From contig KZ107838.1 of assembly GCA_002116315.1 (NCBI GenBank), forward strand, positions 1,046,576 through 1,110,575: a stretch of DNA of 64,000 bases. The letters run 5' to 3'. Under the pieces are notes generated by a model. It was not told where the DNA came from. It saw only the letters and a program-made list of their open reading frames with translations, and did not search any database. A program made the position numbers and the translations under genes. Each line of letters starts with the position of its first letter. Positions within the stretch are counted from its first letter, which is position 1. This DNA comes from Epicoccum nigrum (Eukaryota; Ascomycota; Dothideomycetes; Pleosporales; Didymellaceae). Below are positions 44,486 through 55,323 of this stretch, one piece after another.

Positions 44486-47400
44486 GGTGTGATGGTTCTC
44501 GTATAGAGCTGCAGCATCAAGAAGGCGGTCCGCGGGACGGACAATATTGCATAATGGTTACACATATCTATATTCATCACTGCGAAAGTTTCGATTTCCT
44601 CAAATTGAACCTCGAAGGAAGTTATTTGAGATCTACATTGTACAAACGCGACGACACCTTCTACGAGTTGACTGACGCTGACGTTTCAACATGTCAATCA
44701 GTTTTCTTCCGAGGAGCTAACAACGACACTCACGTTTATTGTGCAAGGATAATTATTGGCATGCGTGTCAGCAGCGCCCAGGAAGGAAGCTCGCCGCTAG
44801 CGCACGCCAGTCCACGCGACCGGTCGCCTTAGCCTTCTATATCGAAGTCTAGTCGCAGGCTTGGACATGCTTGATCTTACCAACACACACAATGCCGGCG
44901 ACGCAGGTCGACGCAGTTCTCGTACCGACACGGACTTTTAGAGTATACCTAATGGATGTCACGATCCCAGCTTTGGTTGGCGAGCCGAAAGTCTATTCTG
45001 CAGGAGATGTTGGAGAGGGCGGGCGCGGCGGACGCATTGGTCTCACCATGCAGCACTACCTTTTCGTACCGCCCGCTCGAAAACTCAGCTTTTCGTGACG
45101 CGCTGAGAGCTGAGGCAAGGAGTCAACAATAACGTGTTCAAACACAACTTCGGCGCCGCCACGCGCGGAGCCCCGTCGCGGATGAAACTTGTCACACAGG
45201 TTGATCATGAGGTGCATTCGTGGCCATGTGATTTTAGTGCCATGTGCGATTTGCTGTTATCAGCCCTGGATCAGGAAGGCATCAAACCAGCCATCATGTG
45301 TTATTGTTCTGCTGACATCCTTGACACATGTGGTGTGTTGTCGGTGGAGGCTTGCGTGGAACTTTCCAGACTACCCAGTGTCTCCATGGTAAGCGAGGTG
45401 GGATCACAGCGGACCGCTGCGGTTCGAGATAGAGCTGCCGGTGATCGGTAGTCAAATTCCGTGGCCAGACGATAATTGGGTGGAAGTGTTCCTCTGCTCG
45501 TGATGTAAGGTTGCAGGATGCTGAGATGCGAGGTCTGGTCTTCTGCAGAACATGAAATATCGATCGGCGTCACAACACCCCATACTGTTAGTGCGCGAGC
45601 GAAAGGATCCTCGTGCTGGCGGGAAATGCTTTTTGTGGATGCTCTCTACCACCTCTGGAATGCTGGTCGAAACATGATGGTGTAGTACTCCACGGCTGAT
45701 ACGATTTCGATGCTCTGGCAAAGAGCCATTGAATTTGGCATGTAGTGTAACACGGAGCTGACATACGCTCGCACGGAAGACCACTGTGCCACGCTCATAG
45801 AGTCGTGTGGGCCATACACCGGTGTACAACCAGGAACACGCAGGACACAGCGCGGCATGCCATGCCAGCGGCTCAATGATTGGAGCATCAGTATCGCTGT
45901 ACCACGGTTCCACGACGAGTCTCCTGTCTGAACGCTCACCTTAAACAAATGTGCACTGTCACCATGAATGACTGGCAGATGCATGGCTCACCGCCCAAGC
46001 ATGGCACGCTGCACGTCAGGATGTTGACAGGGTTATGGTGCAGTAGGGCTGATGATCACGGGGCGGTTGATGAACATCGCAGTTCGTTGCTCTCGCTCGA
46101 AAGCGACTCAGTCGATCTCGGAATTTATCTTGCGCGGTATCCCCGACCCGCGATCGCAAAACTCCACCGAGGATAACTGTGGAGCGATGGACGTTTGGAG
46201 AACCATGCAACTTGATTAGCTGTGCGCTGATCCTTAAGTCTTGCACCACCTTCGTAGGCGCTGCAGGGCAAAGTATTGACCCTCTCACTCATGCGATGGC
46301 TGGGCTGCAGGTAGCTTTCGGAGAATAGTGTTGCGTACCTATCGATACAAGTCGAAAAAGTGACGTGGGCTGTCGGCAGACGAAATGAGCTTCGCTTCTT
46401 GGCAGGCCTAGTTGGTGGCTTTTTGTTTTGTTTCTCGCCTTGTCACCGGTGGAGGGTCAACACTGCGCTCCGAACGGGATATCTGCGCTTGTCGACTCAG
46501 GCGCAGCGGGCCCATCATTGTCGGCCCAGCGCCCTATACATGCTAGGTTTAAGGATGGCTGACTCAAATTTGCCGTGGAGTTGGTGCTGCTTTCGGGATA
46601 TTGAAAGAAACTTCAGACGCAGAAGGCCCCTGAAACACCGCAAAACGAGCGAGCTAAAGTTAGATGCGTGCGGATGGGGCATCGACTTCGGCAGACAGAA
46701 AGCGGGGCGGGTCATCCTCTCCTTATTTTCGATAAGCTCTGGGTCTAGGAGGCGCATCCTTCGCAAGTGTGCTCGGCAGCGGTTGCCAATGCGTCCGTCA
46801 AACGTCGCGTTGAGCTACCAGCATCGAGCATGACGGCTAGCTTCAAGGTCCCATGTCGCTATTGCATTGCAATGCGTCAGGCAGAAGCACGCCGCGGACA
46901 CTTCATTCAGCTGTCGCAAAATCGGATGCATGCAACAGCGGGTCACACCTGCAGAGACACTCAACACACAGCGAAAGGCAGTCTTCGTCATCGGGCCCTT
47001 GAAGCCACCGCCGTTTCGATGCATTCCGAAAGCCCTCTCGATGACCCGTCCCCCATTGATAGGGTGACTACAGTTCAGCAGAGCATAGTACAGCGCAAAG
47101 CATCAGGCCCCGTCGTATACGGTGTGAAATTTCAATATCCGGCCCCTTCGAGTATCCTCCCAGTGGGGTTGTGATATTAGCTATGTTCCTGCGTTGAAGA
47201 CTGACCACGCCGCCAACGCCGCCTCTGTCCAATGACATGCCCGGTCAAGCCGAAGCGAACCCGGAGCTGCGGCACGAGGGTTGATAGCGCGCGAAGCTCC
47301 AGGGGTGTCCGGACACAAGGCTTGGCCTTTCTTAGGTTCGGCTGCTCTTGGCGAGACAGGCTTCGATGCGCCATTGTCAAGTTTAGCAACTTTCGTACAG

Positions 47401-47657
47401 GGATGCTTTGCTGGCGGGAGATCTTGCGTCCCCTTCATAAACAGATGGTTCCGTTCCGCTTGTGTGTTTGTTTCTCACGTCCTCCTTCGACATCTTAATT
47501 CCGTCCGCATCTATTCGCGGTTCGTCTCTCGTTAACCCTTCCAGGAACATCCAGTGTTGAAGTCTTCATTGGCTCTCACTTGTCACTCGCTTTCTTGAAC
47601 CCTCCATCCAAACCACCTCTATTAATCTCGTAATACGGAAACAAAACCTCTCACAAA
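44486..47657. other. 3.2-kb gene-poor region
   Basis: No supported gene. A 75-residue plus-strand frame at 44871-45098 and frames of 130-160 residues at 45452-45913 (minus) and 46360-46833 (plus) lack recognisable domains or coherent splice structure. The final 150 bases are CT-rich and form the leader of the chitin deacetylase. Confidence 0.45.
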
Positions 47658-49907
47658 ATGCATTTCTCCACACTTGCCGCTGTTGCGGCTATTGCCCCAT
47701 TGGTCAGCGCCCATGGTGGTATGGGACTGCCCAAGATCGCCGGTATCAACATGCGAGACTTGAAGTCGCGTGACTTGCTTGCCAACCTTGAGGCTCGCAT
47801 TGCCGAGGTCAAGACTGCTCACGCTCACGAGAACCGCTTGGCTGCCCGCCAGGATGACCGCCAGTGTGGTGCTGGTATTGGTTCCTGCGCAGCAGGACAG
47901 TGCTGCTCTGGTGCTGGATGTATGGTTGGACCATTCACACTTCAAGTTGCTGTGACACTAACGACTTATAGACTGCGGTACCGAGGATGACTACTGCTAC
48001 TCCCCTGGATGTGACTACGAGCACGGTCCTGGCTGCCCTGAGAACGTTACCCCAAGTGGTACCAACACTTCGTCCATCGCCCGTACTAAGGTCGGCAACG
48101 TCGCATACGGTGGCGCTGGTATCTACAACTGCGTTACCCCTGGCACAGTTGCTCTGACCTACGATGATGGCCCACAAAAGGAGTACACCGAGCACGTCAT
48201 GGATGTCTTCAAGACCTACGGCGGAAAGGCCACTTTCTTCATCACTGGCAACAACATCAACAAGGGTCAAATCGACATCACCCCCGAGCACGCCGCTGCT
48301 ATCAAGCGCATGGACGCCGAGGGTCACCAGATCGCATCGCACACCTGGACCCACTTGGACTTGAGCGCCGTCTCCTCCACTGACCGTAAGCAGCAGATGT
48401 GGAAGAACGAGATGGCTCTCCGCAACATTGTTGGCAAGATCCCTACCTACATGCGCCCTCCTTACTCTAGCTGCACAGCTGAGTCTGGTTGCGAGAAGGA
48501 CTTGGCCGATCTCGGCTACCACGTTACCTACTTCGATGTGGATACCGATGACTACAACCAGGATGATGTCAACAAGATTCAGAACTCCAAGAACTACTTC
48601 AAGGGCAACGTCACTGCCAACGGTGCCTCTGCTGCCTCTTCTCAGTGGTTGGCCATCGGTCACGATATCCACTACCAGACAGTTTACAACCTTACCGACT
48701 ACATGCTGTCTACCATCACTCAACTCGGCTACAAGTCTGTCACCGTTGGCGAGTGCCTCGGTGATCCCGAGGCTAACTGGTACCGCGCTGCTGACGGCGC
48801 TGGCACTCAGGTAAGTCATTGATTTTATTATGCATATCCTTCTCGAGAGCCGTCCACGAATTTCCCCTCAGCCTTCCTGAAAGAATTTCCAAGATTTCTT
48901 TTGTGTCATGCGTCAAGCATTGTCATTCAAGCATAGGCTTGAGAAAGGGACTGGTTTACGAAAGTGAGCCCACTGAGACCGATGGCCTGGGCCTGACACG
49001 ATTGCTTGTCAGTCCAAGAGCCCCGTCCATCAGGCGTGGTATCGTCTGATCTCCGAAAGTCGACAAACGACAAGATTACTTTCACAAGAAGAGATTTTCA
49101 CTCCCTTCTCGCTATCATTCCTGGGTGGCTCTCGTTGGCTCACTGCTTATTCATTTTTCGGACACTTGCCTAACATCATTACCAGCCCTCTGGCACACAG
49201 ACTTCAACTGCTGCTGCTCCTACTGGAACAAACAAGGTTTCCACTGATGGCAACTGCGGCTCCACCGCCGGTTCTACCTGCCTTGGATCCACCTTCGGCA
49301 ACTGCTGCTCCCAGTACAACTACTGCGGCTCCACCGTAAGTCGTCTAGTGTCTACTTAAGTACAAGGAATCAGACTAACAATCTACAGACTGACCACTGC
49401 GGAACTGGCTGCCAGTCTGGCTTCGGTAACTGCGGCGGTAACGGCGCTGTCTCTTCCAAGGCCGCTACCAGCACCGTGAAGCCGGCTACCTCCACTGTCA
49501 AGACATCTGCTGCTCCTACTGCCACCACTGCTTCCAAGGTTTCTACCGACGGTACCTGCGCTGGTACTGGCAAGCAGACCTGCGCCGGCTCTACCTTCGG
49601 TAACTGCTGCTCTCAGAGCGGCTGGTGCGGTTCTACTACTGATTACTGCGGTACTGGCTGCCAGACCGGCTTTGGTACATGCGGCTCTTTGTCTGCCTCC
49701 AAGGCTGCCAACCCCACTTCTACCAAGCCTGCTGCTACCTCTGCCGCCGCCAAGAAGATATCTACCGATGGTACTTGCGCCGGTACCGGTGGTTTCACCT
49801 GCCAGGGCTCTACCTTCGGCAACTGCTGCTCTCAGTACGGTTGGTGCGGCTCTACCACAGGCCACTGCACCTCCGGTTGCCAGTCTGGCTTCGGTACCTG
49901 CTCTTAA
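47658..49907 (+). CDS. secreted chitin/polysaccharide deacetylase with hevein-type chitin-binding modules, 589 aa
   Basis: It removes acetyl groups from chitin to give chitosan at the cell wall or outside the cell (carbohydrate esterase family 4). Four exons were inferred: 47658-47919, 47972-48810, 49186-49335 and 49389-49907; 590 codons. A signal peptide covers about residues 1-18 (ending LVSAHG). A Cys-rich segment (CAAGQCCSGAGYCG) follows. The NodB domain shows ALTYDDGP (catalytic Asp and metal Asp), SHTWTHLDL (metal His pair), YMRPPYSSC and AIGHDIHY. Three hevein (CBM18) modules, each with NCCSQ..(Y/W)CGST, are joined by Ser/Thr/Ala/Lys linkers. Intron 2 is unusually long at 375 nt. Such proteins can also mask hyphae from host chitinases; that role is inference here. 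Confidence 0.93.
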
Positions 49908-52139
49908 GCAACGGTACAGCGGATTGTTTTGGGATTGTGAAGAAATGTAGCGTCAAGCGGTGACGTAGTTGTACAAAGCAAGCGATGTAGCATGACGAGT
50001 ATATAACGTTCTAAAAGGTTTCTATAATGATTTCTCCTTCCAGCAAAAATGACAAGTTTCGATGCAAGATTTTGACTTCTCTAGTCAGCATTGCTAATGT
50101 GCAAATCACCTAAACAGCTATGTTCTTTTCGTATTGAACCCAACGAGGCTTTCGCTCATGAGCCCAAACCAGGATGTTTTTACTGTATATGTTCCAAGAG
50201 AAGCCCAGGCCACGCAACGAGATGACTAAAAGGAACACAACAATTGCTCACAGACACAAGCCTGGATGAGCACAGTAGTCAAGCAACCGTATCTGGGCGC
50301 AAATCGTATATCTCCGAACGCAAAAAAGAATGCCCTCTGCCAGAATCGAACTAGCGATCTTATCATTTGCTGACTCGGAAGTCATACTAGTGATACGCTT
50401 TACCACTAAGCCAAGAGGGCACGAAATTCGAGTTTCGAGCTGTTCCAACGCTGTTGGATTGACTTGTGATGGTGCTTAATAATATGATGTTTATATACCA
50501 CCTGTCAGATACATCTCTGCAGCGTTGCCCCTCCACATCGACCCACATTCTTCGCTCACATCTCACCAGCTTATCCCTAACAAGTTCTCATTCACTTCAA
50601 TCTGGCTTTTTTTTTGGATTCGATCTGGCGTTGCGATTGCGGAGTTATGGCGTGGTGAATTACCCCTTTTGTGACCCTTTCACGTTTTACCAAGAGCCCC
50701 ACAAGCTAACCAGTTTTCAACCCGAGCGAAGCAAATTAACATCACATACTGCTGGACAGGTCATTGCAGTTCTACAGACTCACATCTGATAGGATTTATG
50801 GTTGCATCATTCATCTAGCCACATATGTTACTCTGGTGGGCGCGGCTGATCCTGGTCACGTTTTAGCTTAGCGGACCGGCCCTCCCCATAACCGCAAATC
50901 CTCCACCGTCGCTGATCTCTTCAATGCTATCAATAAACCCATTGCTGACTATCGAGATGCCGGCTTGTCAATAGTCGTATGCATCTTCTAGACTTGACCA
51001 TGACAAGCTGTCCTCAGCATCTTACCCAATTTTGCAGAAATGCGGCTCTGTCTTGTACTACGTGTGCGACCCTGCATGTGTCATGCGTCGATGCATGAGC
51101 AAGTCTTGAACTGGATTCAGGGGAAGAGACACCTATGCCGGGAGAAAAGCATGATCTGTAGGATGTTGCGCGCTGTCTGCCAATGCCTGTTTTACTTGCA
51201 AGCTCCCAGGGCTAGCTGTTGCTAAACACGTTTGCAGTGAGATCTGACCAGGGGCTACTCCGAGGGAGCTGACATTTTGAAGCTACTGTAAGTAGTAACC
51301 GAGCATGCGAGAATAGATTAGCCATCGCGCGGCGTTCCAGGCTTGCGACGGTACTCGACGGCTCAAAGAAACACTGAGGACCGGCTTCCCGATCTGTGCC
51401 TGTGATCCATGGCTGCATCATGTGTGAGACCTACCAAAGCTCGAAGGCGCCCCTCATGGCCACGTTTACGTTTGCTAGCAGGCGCGAGCATGATGTACTG
51501 ATACTAAAAGCAATTTGCAGGTGATAGTATGCTTTGCTGTTGCAATGCATGATTGCGCAAGGACTCGATTCCGAGATAATATGTGGAGATGAAGTCCGGG
51601 GAACAGGGGTGTCGATCAAGGTAAGCGTACTTTTACATTTCCATGTGAATAAGCCGGCGCGCTAGCAGCCCGAAATTCTGAGGCTCCTCCCACCTGCTGA
51701 TTTGCGCTGTCCTCCTGCCACTGCAACGCACTTACACCACAAACGAAAACCAACAGCTGGGACATACACCCGGCGCACCTCACCTTCGACACTACGCTAT
51801 CTTCAGAACGACTCTCTATGGGCTCTGCTTCACCGAAATCGACTGTTTCTCTATCGACCGTCCAGCTCTCTCTGCCTGGCCCCTCGTTTCCATATATCGC
51901 CTCGACCTGCGGATTGAACAAGACCGACGCCTCGTTCGCAGCGCTGATTCGCTGCTGTCTAGGGGAGGAGGGTCCACCGTGAGCGGTGGACGGTAATTCT
52001 AGGCTACTTCAGTCTTGAGCAGGCTGTGCGCGATTTACCTGGACATCCGAGTTTGCGCATGCTGATGCAGACTGCCTAAAGTCAAACTCACCTTATCTTA
52101 CTGGAGCGAATGTTCCATTGCCGTCAAGCGACCGCACCT
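49908..52139. other. intergenic region containing one tRNA gene
   Basis: Apart from the tRNA-Thr at 50332-50420 I find no supported gene. The last 400 bases before the kinase contain short frames that look like leader sequence. Confidence 0.5.
50332..50420 (-). tRNA. tRNA-Thr (anticodon AGT) with intron
   Basis: On the minus strand the acceptor stem GCCCTCT pairs with AGAGGGC. The D arm carries the A box (TGGCTTAGTGG). The anticodon stem TATCA/TGATA encloses CTAGTA, giving anticodon AGT. An intron of about 18 nt sits after position 37 (TGACTTCCGAGTCAGCAA). The T arm GCTAG/CTGGC carries the B box (TTCGATT). A T run (ATTCTTTTTTG) follows and fits a Pol III terminator. Confidence 0.9.
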
Positions 52140-53900
52140 ATGGCGATCTTCACATTCGACGACGAGGATGCGCAGGCCGCGAAGCAGGACATTCAGCAGG
52201 ACGCAGGGCGCGAGGTGCACGTCGACGATGTCTTTGTAGCGGACAAGATGGACTGGGATATGCCCCAGGACCAGCCTCAGTTCTCGGAAATGGTTGTGGG
52301 AACCCCACCCATCGCGATCGCGTCCCCACTGCCCAAGCGCGTAATACAGCCTAACTTGGAAGCTAAGCAGCAGGGCCCGGACAAGTTGGACTTCAACGCG
52401 GTTATGAAGAAGGCACAGAAGAACAAGAAAAAGAAGAAGAAGGCTTTGGACGGTATTGCGCCGGCTGCCAACATTGCGCGTGGCTTCCACACCCCTGTCA
52501 CCTCAGGTGGAGAAGAGTCGGACTTCTCTGCTGCTCCCACGCCCCGCCTTGGACCCGCCGTCTCTGGCTTGCCCAGCGTTACCAGCAGCCCTGCACTCAG
52601 GCCCATTTCCTCCATGGGTGGCATTAGTAGCCTCAAGGCGCAGCTAGAGGCCCTGAACATCGGCACCCGCGCAGACTCGCTTTTGAGATGCCCGCCTGCA
52701 AAGCAAGTCGGTACTGGCATGTCAAGCAACACTAGTGTGTCTGGACTTGATAGTACCAGCGACAGCGACCGCACGGAGATGGATACTTACGAAGTCAATC
52801 TCGACGAGGACTTCAGCGTAGACGCACCGTCCAAGACGTCTACCATGCTTGGCAATAATATCATGCGCAAGATGAGCGCCGACGACTTTGAACCCATCAA
52901 GTGTCTCGGCAAGGGCAGCTATGGCACAGTTCTTCTCGTCCGACAGCTTAGCACCGGTCGTCTATTTGCGCAGAAGACCTTCAAGAAAGCTTCTATCACT
53001 GTGCACAAGAAGTTGATCGAGCAGACCAGGACAGAGCGCAACATCTTGGAGAGTGTGAACAGGCACCCGTTCATTGTCAACTTCTACTACGCTTTCCAGG
53101 ACCATGAGAAATTATACCTAATTCTCGAATACGCGCAGGGCGGCGAGTTATTCCACCATCTCGAGGCTGAGCGCATGTTCAGCGAAGACGTAGCAGCCTT
53201 CTACATGGCCGAGATGGTGCTTGCTCTCGATCACCTTCATCGTACGGTCGGCGTCATCTACCGTGACCTGAAGCCCGAGAACTGCCTTCTGGATCATGAA
53301 GGCCACCTCCTTCTCACCGACTTTGGCCTGAGCAAGGTCACACTGGATGATGAGAGTCCCTGCCGATCAATTCTTGGTACTCCAGAATATATGGCCCCCG
53401 AAGTCATTCAAGGCAAGGAGTACGGTGCGGCGGTAGACTGGTGGTCTTTGGGTGCCCTCGGGTACGATCTGCTTACTGGATCACCACCTTTCACTGGCAA
53501 CAACAACGCGAAGATTCAGGAGAAGATTCTAAAACAGAAGCTTTCTTTGCCTTTCTATCTCAGTCCGGATGCGAAGGATCTGCTCACTCGTCTTCTGCGC
53601 AAGGACCCCAAGAAGCGCCTCGGATACAACATGGCCAAGGACATGCAAACCATCAAAAACCACCGATTCTTCCGCAAGATCAACTGGAAGGAGCTCCAGG
53701 CGCGAGAGGCTGTGCCGCCAATCCAGCCTCTCGTTACAGATCCCGAACTGGCTGAGAACTTCAACCAAGAGTTCACTGATCTCCCGCTCAGCCCGGTTTT
53801 GACTAAGAGCTTCTTCAGCGAGACGCAGAGCAATCCCTTCGGCGGTTTTAGTTTTGTGGCCAGCCAGAGCTTGCTAGATGCTGGCGAGTGGGGTAACTGA
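52140..53900 (+). CDS. psk1: AGC protein kinase of the S6K type (Psk1-like), 586 aa
   Basis: A Ser/Thr kinase resembling ribosomal S6 kinases, usually downstream of TORC1. I chose ATG 52140 (MAIFTFDDEDA); an in-frame ATG ten codons upstream is possible. Residues 1-245 are regulatory and partly disordered, with a Lys run (KKAQKNKKKKKK). The kinase domain begins at DFEPIKCLGKGSYGTV (Gly loop). It then shows FAQKTFKK (VAIK-type Lys), YRDLKPENCLLD (catalytic loop), LTDFGLSK (DFG), RSILGTPEYMAPE (activation loop) and KRLGYN. The C-tail has a turn motif (LPLSPVL) and a hydrophobic motif NPFGGFSFVA with a phosphorylatable Ser, resembling S6K. It is intronless. Confidence 0.9.
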   Translation: MAIFTFDDEDAQAAKQDIQQDAGREVHVDDVFVADKMDWDMPQDQPQFSEMVVGTPPIAIASPLPKRVIQPNLEAKQQGPDKLDFNAVMKKAQKNKKKKKKALDGIAPAANIARGFHTPVTSGGEESDFSAAPTPRLGPAVSGLPSVTSSPALRPISSMGGISSLKAQLEALNIGTRADSLLRCPPAKQVGTGMSSNTSVSGLDSTSDSDRTEMDTYEVNLDEDFSVDAPSKTSTMLGNNIMRKMSADDFEPIKCLGKGSYGTVLLVRQLSTGRLFAQKTFKKASITVHKKLIEQTRTERNILESVNRHPFIVNFYYAFQDHEKLYLILEYAQGGELFHHLEAERMFSEDVAAFYMAEMVLALDHLHRTVGVIYRDLKPENCLLDHEGHLLLTDFGLSKVTLDDESPCRSILGTPEYMAPEVIQGKEYGAAVDWWSLGALGYDLLTGSPPFTGNNNAKIQEKILKQKLSLPFYLSPDAKDLLTRLLRKDPKKRLGYNMAKDMQTIKNHRFFRKINWKELQAREAVPPIQPLVTDPELAENFNQEFTDLPLSPVLTKSFFSETQSNPFGGFSFVASQSLLDAGEWGN

Positions 53901-55323
53901 GGGTCATCGCACTGCTATTCGGCCTTCGTTCTTTTTTCTATCCTGCATGGTTCGCCACTGCTAGTACGCTTGCAATTCTTTTCAGAAATCGTGCTCGGCA
54001 TTTTCATTTTGTAATATACCATAGGTGAATGCTTGGTATCCAATATTAAATGCAGACTCGTGGTTCTTCAACCGGTGCGAACAATTATGATGCGGGTGTC
54101 TTCCGAGTTGGCCAATATGTCATTACATCAATGCTACAGACGGCATGACCATTGTGCAGGTGATGGGAACGAAGTGTAAGCAAAAATCGAGGCACATAAT
54201 GTAGTATCGAGGTCATCAAAGATGGACAAAAAGAAATGCCCATTCTCGGAATCGAACCGAGGATCTTCTCATTACGCAGAAGTATACGAGTGAGACGCTG
54301 TACCACTAAGCCAAACGGGCAAGTGTTCTTTCAAGAAGTTAAGTAATACCATATACATTGCAAAACAAATTTCATACGCTACCCCACTTCTCACAAAGAG
54401 GAGTTGCGGTGCGAAAATGGTATGCTCCATAGTCCGGGCTAGCATCAGGTTATGCATAGTTAGCGTAACACTGCTACACTCGTCAAGCCGATGGTAGCTG
54501 CTAGTGTGGCCCCAACCTCACCACTTGTCTCCAACACAGGCCTTGCTATCTTTGCATCGCTCGCGAAATCTAGAAACTGGTCGGGTGTCCTGAAAAATAA
54601 TGCACGACTACTAGAGTAAATGCTATTATCGTTAAGCTCCTCCCTTGTCAGCCGCTTCGTTAGAATCCCAAATCTGGACATTGCAAAAAGCATGATGTAA
54701 TACATCCCACCTGTAATCTTGCAAATCCAATCAAAAGAGGAATGTTCTTAGTATTGACCTTGTAGCTGGAACTAAAATAAAGATACTAACGCGCTCAGGT
54801 GTGAACATTCGTGTAGTAAATTCTCGTGTCTGCAAACCTGCGATCCGCAAATCAAACTCGTTCTCTTCCAATGTCAAAAACACTTCTACCATCGAGGTGT
54901 GATATTCTCTACAGCAGGAACGCATCGTAATTCACTGCGAATACCTAGTTCGACGCTGAATGCAGACTCTCAAACGGGCTTTACACTGGGTGACAATTTA
55001 CAGAAAATACAGATCTACGGAAATCGTCATGCCCTCTGTCTCAAGTACAGACTATATATAGGCCGTTGCAAAAGTAGTCACAGTATTTCACCTGCAAACC
55101 TACACTTTCATTTCTAGCTTAGCCTTTCGTGTCAAATTGGCCTGTTTCAATTGTAAGTTGACGAGCCTTGTCACTGTAGTGAAGGAACGTCTTTGTCGCT
55201 AAGCAAGACCTTACTGTCACGTCACCCCTGCGCAAACGAGATTATCGCACTTAACTCTTCACTTTGTCGAAAACGCTCCACCTCTCCGCACGAAAGAGGA
55301 CACCAAATCCAAATCTGCCGAAG
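53901..55323. other. AT-rich intergenic region with tRNA and possible remnant
   Basis: It contains tRNA-Thr(CGT). Two minus-strand frames, 54925-54731 (LEENEFDLRIAGLQTREFTT) and 54705-54460 (MSRFGILTKRLTREEL, VGATLAATIGLTSVAVL), could be two exons of a small gene. A GTTAGT donor and TTACAG acceptor lie between them, but the phases do not join. I treat them as a doubtful remnant. Confidence 0.35.
54238..54320 (-). tRNA. tRNA-Thr (anticodon CGT) with intron
   Basis: The acceptor stem GCCCGTT pairs with AATGGGC (one G-T pair). The A box (TGGCTTAGTGG) is identical to that of the tRNA at 50332. The anticodon stem TCTCA/TGAGA encloses CTCGTA, giving anticodon CGT. An intron of about 12 nt follows position 37 (TACTTCTGCGTA). 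The T arm CTCGG/CCGAG contains TTCGATT. A T5 run follows (TTTCTTTTTG), fitting a Pol III terminator. Confidence 0.9.

Noticed and set aside
46360..46833. 157-codon plus-strand frame in the gene-poor region
   Set aside because: Composition looks random, with many Arg/Cys/Trp, and there is no domain, signal or splice context.
47935..48819. 294-codon frame antisense to the chitin deacetylase
   Set aside because: Val/Leu/Gly-rich shadow frame lying exactly within the NodB-coding exon.
54460..54925. Possible two-exon minus-strand gene in the AT-rich stretch
   Set aside because: Donor and acceptor are present but phases do not match, and no family is recognised. It is noted only as a possible remnant.
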